DNA of 9,185 nt, from NCBI GenBank assembly GCA_947463845.1, contig CANHUM010000045.1, forward strand, positions 1-9,185, read 5' to 3'. The notes under the pieces were generated by a model. The model was not told where the DNA came from, ran no database searches, and saw only the letters and a program-made list of their open reading frames with translations. Positions 1 to 6,193 of this stretch are shown here, piece after piece. Each line of letters opens with the position of its first letter. Position 1 is the first letter of the stretch. A program made the translations under genes and the position numbers. This stretch comes from Comamonadaceae bacterium (GTDB taxonomy: Bacteria; Pseudomonadota; Gammaproteobacteria; Burkholderiales; Burkholderiaceae_C).

Positions 1-1558
1 CATGTGCATTCAGTTGCTCACCAATGCTGCGCATGGCATTCAAAGTGGTGGTCAGCACCAGCGTACGGCCACCCAGAATGCTCAACGCCTCCAACACCAA
101 ACGGGCCACCCCAAGGGTATGACCGGCTTCGCCAGGGCGAGGCAAGTGTGTCGGTACATACAACGCTGATTGCTGTGCGTAATCAAAGGGACTGCCAACC
201 TGCATGACCTCTGCCGCGCTCAGCCCACAGGGCGCGGTAAACCAGCGTAAAGTGGGCTCATCGCCCAAAGTGGCCGAAGTGAATATCCAAGCACGATGGC
301 CCACGCCCTGATCAGCTTGGACAACATCCAATGACTTCGGGTCTGACGAATGAGAAGAACGGGGGCTCATCAAACCAGAAAAAGCCTGTGCGATGTCCAG
401 AGGCGACTCCATGACGCGCAGCTGTGCAGTGACTTCGGCCCAGCGCACACCATCAGGTTTGGGTGAATCTGCAAACAGGATTGCGCGCTGAACCAAATCA
501 CGGGAGCGATCAACCAGGCGAACAAAATCTGGTGCCAATTCGCTGACCGTTTCCAGCCCCGTCTTCATGTCCTTCAGAGCCTCCGTCACCCGCCCCAAAG
601 CCCCCATCCATTGATCCGGGTCAACCCCCTCCGGACACGGACCATTCCAGCGCAAAGACACCGAACCCCTGTGGTGACCAGCAGCCAATCGCCAATCGCG
701 AGCAGCTTTTTCAAGCTGCGCAGTCAAAGACTGCCAGTCGACCAGCCCACGTGCCAGCTGCAAGCCGGTGGCCAATGTATCTCGCACCAACTCGTGCAAA
801 TGGACGGTGGACAGTTGCTCACCCAAAAAGTTCACGCCAATTTCATTGAGTTGGTGAGCTTCGTCAAACACCGTCACACGCACTGTGGGCAAGAGCTCCG
901 CAACACCCGACTCACGAACCGCCATATCTGCAAAAAACAAATGGTGATTGATCACCACCACATCAGCCGCCATCGCCTCTTTTCGGGCCAGATTCACATG
1001 ACAGGCACGGTAACGAGGACAGTTGGAACCCAAACAGTTGTCTCGGGTCGAAGTGACCAGTGACCACAAGGACGATCGCTCGTCAAGACCCGTCAATTCA
1101 GCCATGTCCCCGCGGCGGGTGGACTGAGACCAATTCTCAATTTTCGCCAAGGCTTGTTGCGCTCCAGGCTGCGCTGATTCAGGACTGGGTCGTGCCTGCT
1201 CCATCCGATGCAAACACAGGTAATTGGAGCGTCCCTTGAGCAACGCGACGCGGATGGGGAGGCCCAAAGCTTCCACCAGCCTTGGAATATCTCGGGTGAA
1301 CAGCTGGTCTTGAAGAGCCTTGGTCGCAGTGGACACGAGCGCCCGATGGCCGCTGAGCAGCACCGGAACCAGATACGCGTAGGTTTTGCCTGTGCCCGTA
1401 CCGGCTTCCACCACCAATTGCCCGCCGGCTTGTAATGTCCGACTGACCGCTGTGGCCATATCAATTTGCCCCTGTCGAGGTTGAAAGCCAGGCAAGGCCC
1501 TAGCGAGTGTCCCCGCACCCGATAAAGCGTCGACAGTTCGCTGGTCAAGCCAATTCAA
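1..1558 (-). CDS. dinG: DinG/XPD-type ATP-dependent DNA helicase with Fe-S cluster motif (3' end cut by the window edge)
   Basis: This gene encodes a superfamily 2 helicase of the DinG/YoaA/XPD group. Family members unwind DNA 5' to 3' and act on R-loops, forks and damaged DNA. About 519 residues are visible and the frame is open to the left edge; the family usually runs to about 640-720, so the C-terminal motor motifs are outside. Visible motifs are a Q-motif-like GFQPRQGQ (24-31), Walker A EAGTGTGKT (51-59) and DEAH box VFDEAH (230-235). The second helicase domain begins with FTSATL and continues to the LVLTTTLNAM region near the edge. Four cysteines (C115, C175, C180, C186) are placed as in the Fe-S domain of XPD-like helicases. 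The start is taken as TTG at 1558. Downstream ATG codons would remove the region before Walker A, no in-frame ATG or GTG was seen in the roughly 120 bases upstream, and AAGGAG lies 5 bases before the TTG. It overlaps the upstream stop by four bases. Whether it is DinG or a YoaA-like paralogue is not settled. Confidence 0.9.
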   Translation of the reverse strand, partial: MNWLDQRTVDALSGAGTLARALPGFQPRQGQIDMATAVSRTLQAGGQLVVEAGTGTGKTYAYLVPVLLSGHRALVSTATKALQDQLFTRDIPRLVEALGLPIRVALLKGRSNYLCLHRMEQARPSPESAQPGAQQALAKIENWSQSTRRGDMAELTGLDERSSLWSLVTSTRDNCLGSNCPRYRACHVNLARKEAMAADVVVINHHLFFADMAVRESGVAELLPTVRVTVFDEAHQLNEIGVNFLGEQLSTVHLHELVRDTLATGLQLARGLVDWQSLTAQLEKAARDWRLAAGHHRGSVSLRWNGPCPEGVDPDQWMGALGRVTEALKDMKTGLETVSELAPDFVRLVDRSRDLVQRAILFADSPKPDGVRWAEVTAQLRVMESPLDIAQAFSGLMSPRSSHSSDPKSLDVVQADQGVGHRAWIFTSATLGDEPTLRWFTAPCGLSAAEVMQVGSPFDYAQQSALYVPTHLPRPGEAGHTLGVARLVLEALSILGGRTLVLTTTLNAMRSIGEQLNAH

Positions 1559-1797
1559 GCAGGCTCCTTGGGCGCCAATCGTGACTGAAGCAAAACCATT
1601 TGATCGCGCAGTGCCAATCGCCTTTTTTTGATGCGCCGCAAGCTCAACTCGTCTTGAAGCGCCGTTGTTGAAACAGCATGGTCAATCAACGCATCCAGAT
1701 CAGCATGCAAAATTCTCAACTCAATCAACTGACGTTGGGGCGAATGCAAGTCCAATGCTGCGGCGGTGGACGAATCTGGAAACATGGTGGTCATCAT
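1555..1797 (-). CDS. YdcH/DUF465-family small protein
   Basis: This 80-residue, charged, probably all-helical cytoplasmic protein has the hallmarks of the YdcH (DUF465) family. A segment ELRILHADLDALID (27-40) is followed by DELSLRRIKKRRLALRDQM (49-67), matching the family's recurring 'DELxLRRLKKxRLxLRDxI' pattern, and the length is typical. The biochemical role of the family is not established. No signal peptide or membrane segment is visible. The ATG at 1797 overlaps the preceding TGA as ATGA. A second ATG follows at once (1794) and a third lies at 1785, so the true start could be 1-4 codons later. No strong ribosome binding site precedes it, which suggests translation by coupling to the upstream gene. 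Its own TGA overlaps the helicase TTG start. Confidence 0.82.
   Translation of the reverse strand: MMTTMFPDSSTAAALDLHSPQRQLIELRILHADLDALIDHAVSTTALQDELSLRRIKKRRLALRDQMVLLQSRLAPKEPA
1564..1569 (-). promoter_or_regulatory. Shine-Dalgarno AAGGAG for the helicase TTG start
   Basis: AAGGAG on the minus strand is followed by five bases and then TTG at 1558. It lies within the last codons of the upstream YdcH-family gene. This near-perfect match decides the choice of an unusual TTG start for the helicase. Confidence 0.75.
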
Positions 1798-2195
1798 GGA
1801 CTGCCACGTCCATCGGGCTGCTTGCCCTCAAGACGGATCTCACGCTGCCGGTTTCTCCACTCTCGCTCCTGAGCGTTCAACACCAATTCCTGCTTTGCCA
1901 AGGGATCCAGAGCTTGTCTGCGAATTTTGCGTGCTTCAATCAAACAATGATTGACCGCAAATTTTTGCCAACAAAAGGCTTGTTGCCTGTCATACGCTGT
2001 CAAGATTTCCTCGCGCTTCATGGCCAAGACCTGCCTTTGCTGCGCAATGACCTCGGGGACCGCTCCCTCCCATGTTGACTCTGTTGTTGAAGGACTCTTC
2101 AAAGACAATGAATCGGTGCTGTGTGCCAACAAAGGCAGCACCATGCCAAGCATGATGCAGTGTCCGCCCATCCAGCCAAGCCATCTGCGCTTCAT
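1794..2195 (-). CDS. Conserved hypothetical protein, probably exported, helical with a Cys pair
   Basis: This 133-residue protein cannot be assigned a function. Its N-terminus looks like a Sec signal peptide: positive MKRR, a hydrophobic stretch to about residue 23, and a plausible signal peptidase I site after AHS (24-26). An uncleaved anchor is possible, because the hydrophobic part contains Cys13 and His12 and is not ideal. The mature part (about 107 residues) has a Ser/Thr-rich start, then a long charged region likely to be helical (about 45-123). Two cysteines, C75 and C84, sit in a block reading CWQKFAVNHCLIEARKIRR, followed by LDPLAKQELVLNAQERE. I recall similar 'C-x-x-x-FAV-x-x-C' blocks in small uncharacterised Burkholderiales proteins, but this is memory and not a search. 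The start ATG at 2195 overlaps the zapE stop (ATGA), and the stop overlaps the next gene in the same way. No good ribosome binding site is visible. Confidence 0.72.
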   Translation of the reverse strand: MKRRWLGWMGGHCIMLGMVLPLLAHSTDSLSLKSPSTTESTWEGAVPEVIAQQRQVLAMKREEILTAYDRQQAFCWQKFAVNHCLIEARKIRRQALDPLAKQELVLNAQEREWRNRQREIRLEGKQPDGRGSP

Positions 2196-3289
2196 GTGAT
2201 GTGCGTGTCCACTGTTCGGTGTTCCAGCGACAGAAATTCACTCGACTGCATTTCGTGCAGTCGCGAGATCGTCCGAGGAAACTCATGCGACATGGGTCCC
2301 GAGATGTAAAGCTGCTCAGGAGGTACGGCGGCCGACATGATGAGCTTGACCCGGCGGTCATACAGTACATCAATGAGCCATGTGAAACGACGCGCTTCAG
2401 ACGCCATGCTGACAGGCATCTGCGGCACATGACTCAGCAACACCGTATGGTATTGCGTCGCAATTTCAAGGTAATCGTTTTGCGAACGCGGCCCACCGCA
2501 GATCGCCTTGAAATCAAACCAGATCACTCCGCCTGAACGGCGTTTGGCCGCAATGTCCCGCGACTCAATGCGCAACAAGGGATCTTCATCGGGTCCTGTG
2601 GACAGGCGATTGAAAGCATCATTCATCTCTGCGTCTGCCTGATCACCCAAAGGAGAATGGTAGAGCTTGACCATTTCCAGAGTTCGACGACGGTAGTCAG
2701 TGCCATTGTCCACATTCAGCACTTGCATGCGCTCGTTGAGCAAAGCAATGGCCGGCAAGATACGGTCTCTGTGCAGGCCATCAGGATACAAACCATTGGG
2801 TTCAAAGTTGGAGGTCGTGACAAACCCAACCCCGTTGTCAAACAAAGCCACCAACAAACGGTGCAAAATCATGGCATCCGTGATGTCCGCTACGTGGAAT
2901 TCATCGAAACAAATCAGCTGGTAACGCTTGGCCATGCGTTTACCCAACTCATCCAACGGGTTCACTGTGCCCTGAATGGCGGCGAGTTCACGATGCACTT
3001 CGCGCATGAACTCGTGAAAGTGAAGGCGGGTCTTGCGTTCGATGGGCACAGCTGCAAAAAAACAGTCCATCAAAAAACTCTTGCCGCGCCCCACCCCGCC
3101 AAACATGTAAACGCCTTTGGGGATTTCTGGACGCGAAAGAAATTTACCCAAGAGACCCGAACGTCTGGATTTGTAGGCCGACCATTCCGCAGCACAGCGC
3201 TCCAATGCTTCAATCGCCCGGAGCTGAGCAGGATCGCTTTGATAAGCGCGTTTCTTCAATTCGGCTTCGTAAACATCACGAACGGACAT
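2192..3289 (-). CDS. zapE: ZapE / AFG1-like ATPase
   Basis: This gene encodes an AFG1-like AAA-type P-loop ATPase; the E. coli member ZapE associates with the FtsZ ring and modulates division. Numbered from the ATG at 3289 (365 residues), it has Walker A GGVGRGKS (64-71), Walker B LICFDEFHVADITDAM with D129 and E130, a sensor-like VGFVTTSN (154-161) and GLHRDRILP just after it, all typical of the family. The length is close to E. coli ZapE (about 375). The frame is open up to a TTG at 3319. That codon lies inside the stem of the upstream terminator, and homologues as I recall them begin 'MxVRxxYxxEL', so ATG at 3289 is preferred. The Shine-Dalgarno match there is weak. The gene follows lpdA after a hairpin and overlaps the next gene by ATGA. 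Placement after the 2-oxoglutarate dehydrogenase genes is a familiar Burkholderiales arrangement as I remember it. Confidence 0.92.
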   Translation of the reverse strand: MSVRDVYEAELKKRAYQSDPAQLRAIEALERCAAEWSAYKSRRSGLLGKFLSRPEIPKGVYMFGGVGRGKSFLMDCFFAAVPIERKTRLHFHEFMREVHRELAAIQGTVNPLDELGKRMAKRYQLICFDEFHVADITDAMILHRLLVALFDNGVGFVTTSNFEPNGLYPDGLHRDRILPAIALLNERMQVLNVDNGTDYRRRTLEMVKLYHSPLGDQADAEMNDAFNRLSTGPDEDPLLRIESRDIAAKRRSGGVIWFDFKAICGGPRSQNDYLEIATQYHTVLLSHVPQMPVSMASEARRFTWLIDVLYDRRVKLIMSAAVPPEQLYISGPMSHEFPRTISRLHEMQSSEFLSLEHRTVDTHIT

Positions 3290-3314
3290 GGGTGGTGGGC
3301 TTTTCAATTCAAAT

Positions 3315-3342
3315 GACAAAACCCGGGTTTTGCCCGGGTTTC
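3315..3342 (-). terminator. Probable intrinsic terminator after lpdA
   Basis: A perfect 9-base-pair stem (3319-3327 with 3333-3341, AAACCCGGG/CCCGGGTTT) encloses a 5-base loop. Read on the minus strand the stem runs into TTTTGTCATTT, a partial U tail; on the plus strand the tail is CAGG, so it should work mainly for minus-strand transcripts leaving lpdA. It lies about 60 bases past the lpdA stop and 26 bases before the preferred zapE start. The interrupted tail means it may be leaky and let some transcription into zapE. Confidence 0.72.
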
Positions 3343-3401
3343 AGGATGATCGAACTTTAACCCAACTCACCTCAAACTGAAGTTTGAAATGAGCAAAGGG
3401 C

Positions 3402-4829
3402 TCAGAAGTTCAAGGTGCGCTTGTCCACTGCCAGCGCCGCCTCTTTGGTGGCTTCGCTCAAGCTGGGGTGTGCATGGCAGATGCGGGCAATGTCTTCCGA
3501 AGAAGCCTTAAATTCCATGGCCACAACAGCTTCGGCGATCAGCTCGGAGGCTTGTGGCCCCACGATGTGCACGCCCAAGATTTCGTCGGTGGTGGCATCG
3601 GCCAGCATCTTCACCATGCCGGTGGTGTCGCCCAAGGCGCGGGCGCGGCCGTTCGCCAAGAACGGGAACGAACCGGCTTTGTACGCCACGCCATCGGCCT
3701 TGAGCTGTTGCTCCGTGCGACCAACCCAAGCGATTTCGGGGCTGGTGTAAATGACCCAGGGGATGGTGTTGAAGTTGACGTGACCATGTTGACCCGCGAT
3801 GCGCTCGGCCACAGCCACGCCCTCTTCTTCGGCTTTGTGCGCCAGCATGGGGCCGCGCACCACGTCACCCACAGCCCAGACATCGGGCAGGTTGGTTTTA
3901 CAGTCGCCGTCCACCACAATCGCGCCGCGCTCGTCGAGCTGCAAACCCACGACTTCGGTGTTCAAACCGAGTGTGTTGGGCACGCGACCGATCGAGACGA
4001 TCAGCTTGTCGGCGTCGAGTTTGATGGCTTCCCCCTTGGCGTTGGTGTAATTGACAACCACGCCCTTCTTGCTGTTGACGATCTCGCCGACCTTCACGCC
4101 CAGTTCGATCTTCAGACCTTGCTTGTCGAAAGCCTTTTTGGCTTCTTTGGCGATTTGCTCGTCCACCGCACCCAAGAATGTGGGCAGACCCTCGAGAATA
4201 GTCACGTCGGCACCCAAACGGCGCCAGACCGAACCCATTTCCAAGCCAATGACACCAGAGCCAATGACGGCCAGTTTCTTGGGCACAGCACCGACGCGCA
4301 AGGCACCGTCGTTGGACAAGACGTTGACTTCGTCAAACGGCACGCCAGGCAAAGCACGTGCATTGGAGCCCGTGGCGATGATCACCTGTTTCGCGGTCAT
4401 CGACTCTGCCGTTTTGCCGCTCACGTTGATCGTATAGCCACCATCGGCCTTGCCAGCGAAGCTGCCACGGCCGTGGACGAAGGTGACCTTGTTCTTTTTG
4501 AACAGGTACAAGATGCCATCGTTGTTTTGCTTCACGACCGTGTCTTTGCGGGCGATCATCTTGGTCACGTCCATCTTCACGTCTTTGACGCTGATGCCGT
4601 GTTCTTCGAAGTGCTTATTGGCATGTTCGAAGTGTTCAGACGATTGCAACAAGGCCTTGGACGGGATACAGCCCACGTTGGTACAAGTGCCGCCAGGGGC
4701 TGGACCACCGGCTGCATTGCTCCACTCGTCGATGCACGCGACCTGAAAACCGAGTTGGGCAGCACGGATGGCCGCTATGTAGCCACCAGGACCACCGCCG
4801 ATGACGACGACGTCAAAAGATTTGCTCAT
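3402..4829 (-). CDS. lpdA: Dihydrolipoyl dehydrogenase (E3 of 2-oxoglutarate dehydrogenase)
   Basis: This gene encodes the FAD-dependent E3 enzyme, which reoxidises the dihydrolipoyl group on E2 and passes electrons to NAD+. It is a cytoplasmic homodimer of 475 residues, the usual family length. The FAD-binding GGGPGGY is at 11-17 and the redox-active disulfide GGTCTNVGC is at 46-54 (C49, C54). The NAD-binding IGSGVIG is at 189-195, the second FAD motif AVGDV lies in the C-terminal half, and the dimer-interface catalytic pair is in HAHPSLSEAT (H454, E459). The start ATG has GGAG seven bases upstream. The gene begins 16 bases after sucB, so the two are surely cotranscribed. This copy is presumably devoted to the 2-oxoglutarate complex; whether it also serves pyruvate dehydrogenase cannot be told from the window. 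A hairpin follows the gene. Confidence 0.97.
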   Translation of the reverse strand: MSKSFDVVVIGGGPGGYIAAIRAAQLGFQVACIDEWSNAAGGPAPGGTCTNVGCIPSKALLQSSEHFEHANKHFEEHGISVKDVKMDVTKMIARKDTVVKQNNDGILYLFKKNKVTFVHGRGSFAGKADGGYTINVSGKTAESMTAKQVIIATGSNARALPGVPFDEVNVLSNDGALRVGAVPKKLAVIGSGVIGLEMGSVWRRLGADVTILEGLPTFLGAVDEQIAKEAKKAFDKQGLKIELGVKVGEIVNSKKGVVVNYTNAKGEAIKLDADKLIVSIGRVPNTLGLNTEVVGLQLDERGAIVVDGDCKTNLPDVWAVGDVVRGPMLAHKAEEEGVAVAERIAGQHGHVNFNTIPWVIYTSPEIAWVGRTEQQLKADGVAYKAGSFPFLANGRARALGDTTGMVKMLADATTDEILGVHIVGPQASELIAEAVVAMEFKASSEDIARICHAHPSLSEATKEAALAVDKRTLNF

Positions 4830-4845
4830 GAAAGTGCTCCGCAGA

Positions 4846-6102
4846 TCAGATGTCGAACAACAGGCGAGCTGGATCTTCCAGCGCTTCCTTCATGGCAACC
4901 AAGCCCAACACGGCCTCGCGGCCGTCGATGATGCGGTGGTCATAGGACATGGCGAAATAGTTCATGGGGCGAACCACCACCTGACCGTTTTCAACCATGG
5001 CACGGTCTTTGGTTGCGTGTACACCCAGGATGGCCGACTGGGGCGGGTTGATGATGGGTGTAGACATCATCGAGCCAAAGGTGCCGCCATTGGAAATTGA
5101 GAAGGTACCGCCGGTCATCTCTTCGATGCCCAACTTGCCGTCTTTGGCCTTCTGGCCGAATTCAGCAATTTTCTTCTCGATGTCTGCGAAACTCATCTGA
5201 TCGGCATTGCGCAGGATGGGCACCACCAGACCACGTGGCGAGCCCACAGCGATACCGATGTCGAAATAGCCGTGGTAAACGATGTCGTTGCCATCCACCG
5301 AGGCATTGAGCACCGGGAATTTCTTCAGGGCGTGCACCGCAGCTTTGACAAAGAAGCTCATGAATCCGAGCTTGACGCCGTGTTCCTTCTCGAAACGCTC
5401 TTGCATGCGCTTGCGCATGTCCATGACCGGGGCCATGTTGATTTCGTTGAAGGTGGTCAGGATGGCATTGGTCGATTGCGATTGGAGCAAACGCTCGGCC
5501 ACACGGGCACGCAAACGCGTCATCGGCACGCGCTGTTCAGGGCGGTCGCCCAAGTTGACGGCGGGTGCAGCCACTTGTGGCAAAGCCTTGGTGGGCACGC
5601 CGGTGGGGATGACGGCCGCGGTGGACTTGACGCCACCGGCCACAGCAGCCAGCACATCGCCTTTGGTCACGCGACCGTCTTTGCCGGAGCCCGCGACAGA
5701 ACCCGCAGCCAGACTGTTGTCGGCCATGAGCTTGGCGGCTGCGGGCATGGCCACGCCGGACATGCTGCCACCTGTGGCAGCGGGGGTGGACGCAGCGGCC
5801 ACAGGTGCTGCCGCAACGGCAGCAGGAGCCGCGGCAGTTGCGGCCGCGGCGGCCACTTTGCCATCGGTATCGATGCGGGCGATCAGCTGCTCGGCAGCCA
5901 CAGTGGTGCCATCGGCTTGGATGATTTCAGACAGCACGCCAGCGGCGGGCGCGGGCACTTCGAGCACCACCTTGTCGGTTTCGATCTCGATCAGAATTTC
6001 GTCGGCGGCCACGGTGTCGCCGACTTTCTTTTTCCACTGCAGCATGGTGGCCTCAGCCACGGACTCGGACAGTTGGGGAACTTTGACTTCTACGATTGCC
6101 AT
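4846..6102 (-). CDS. sucB: Dihydrolipoyllysine-residue succinyltransferase (E2 of 2-oxoglutarate dehydrogenase)
   Basis: This gene encodes the E2 core, which takes the succinyl group from E1 on its lipoyl arm and transfers it to CoA. It has 418 residues in the standard layout. One N-terminal lipoyl domain (about 2-77) carries the lipoylated lysine K44 in [10 protein letters not shown] flexible Ala-rich linker (about 82-112) follows, then a peripheral-subunit-binding domain (about 116-157, with [11 protein letters not shown]) that holds E1 or E3. A second linker leads to the acyltransferase domain (about 185-418), which has the catalytic DHRIIDGRE (H389, D393) near the C-terminus. The single lipoyl domain and the sequence type match the 2-oxoglutarate enzyme and not the pyruvate E2, which often has more lipoyl domains. 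The start ATG is preceded by GGA at a usable distance, a modest ribosome binding site. It follows sucA after 91 bases. Confidence 0.97.
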   Translation of the reverse strand: MAIVEVKVPQLSESVAEATMLQWKKKVGDTVAADEILIEIETDKVVLEVPAPAAGVLSEIIQADGTTVAAEQLIARIDTDGKVAAAAATAAAPAAVAAAPVAAASTPAATGGSMSGVAMPAAAKLMADNSLAAGSVAGSGKDGRVTKGDVLAAVAGGVKSTAAVIPTGVPTKALPQVAAPAVNLGDRPEQRVPMTRLRARVAERLLQSQSTNAILTTFNEINMAPVMDMRKRMQERFEKEHGVKLGFMSFFVKAAVHALKKFPVLNASVDGNDIVYHGYFDIGIAVGSPRGLVVPILRNADQMSFADIEKKIAEFGQKAKDGKLGIEEMTGGTFSISNGGTFGSMMSTPIINPPQSAILGVHATKDRAMVENGQVVVRPMNYFAMSYDHRIIDGREAVLGLVAMKEALEDPARLLFDI

Positions 6103-6163
6103 GATTTTTCCGTTGTGCGTTGTAAGGTAGAAAGGTGTACTTGAAGATTTGGGTCAAGAGCCC

Positions 6164-6183
6164 GGCACTGAACACTCAGTGCC
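6164..6183 (-). other. Intercistronic stem-loop between sucA and sucB
   Basis: A perfect 8-base-pair inverted repeat GGCACTGA/TCAGTGCC with a 4-base loop lies 10 bases after the sucA stop. No T run follows on either strand, so it does not look like an efficient intrinsic terminator. More likely it stabilises or marks processing of the sucAB messenger RNA, or attenuates sucB slightly. The role is inferred; only the symmetry is seen. Confidence 0.6.
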
Positions 6184-6193
6184 AGAAGCCACA

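Noticed and set aside
1093..1548. A 151-codon minus-strand open frame inside the helicase region
   Set aside because: It is in a different frame from the helicase, whose Walker A, DEAH and cysteine motifs run uninterrupted through the same bases. The translation is Trp/Cys-rich and unlike any family.
1990..2430. A 146-codon minus-strand open frame spanning the zapE/hypothetical junction
   Set aside because: It is an out-of-frame shadow of zapE and the following gene, both of which have better coding character and fit the coupled ATGA junction.
3290..3319. Ten-residue N-terminal extension of ZapE from TTG at 3319
   Set aside because: The TTG lies in the terminator stem, the extension is low-complexity, and the ATG at 3289 matches the usual start of the family as I recall it.
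3372..3387. Small inverted repeat TCAAAC-TGAA-GTTTGA after lpdA
   Set aside because: The stem is only 6-7 AT-rich base pairs with no T tail and is weaker than the adjacent CCCGGG hairpin; it is not convincing as a separate element.
3468..4931. A 487-codon open frame on the plus strand, antisense to the whole of lpdA
   Set aside because: It mirrors the lpdA codon pattern and its translation has no recognisable domain and a His/Asp/Gly-rich composition. lpdA on the other strand is unmistakable with all catalytic motifs.
5272..6144. Two long overlapping plus-strand open frames antisense to sucB
   Set aside because: Both are low-complexity shadows (Ala- or Gly/His-rich) created by the GC-rich Ala linker and codon bias of sucB.
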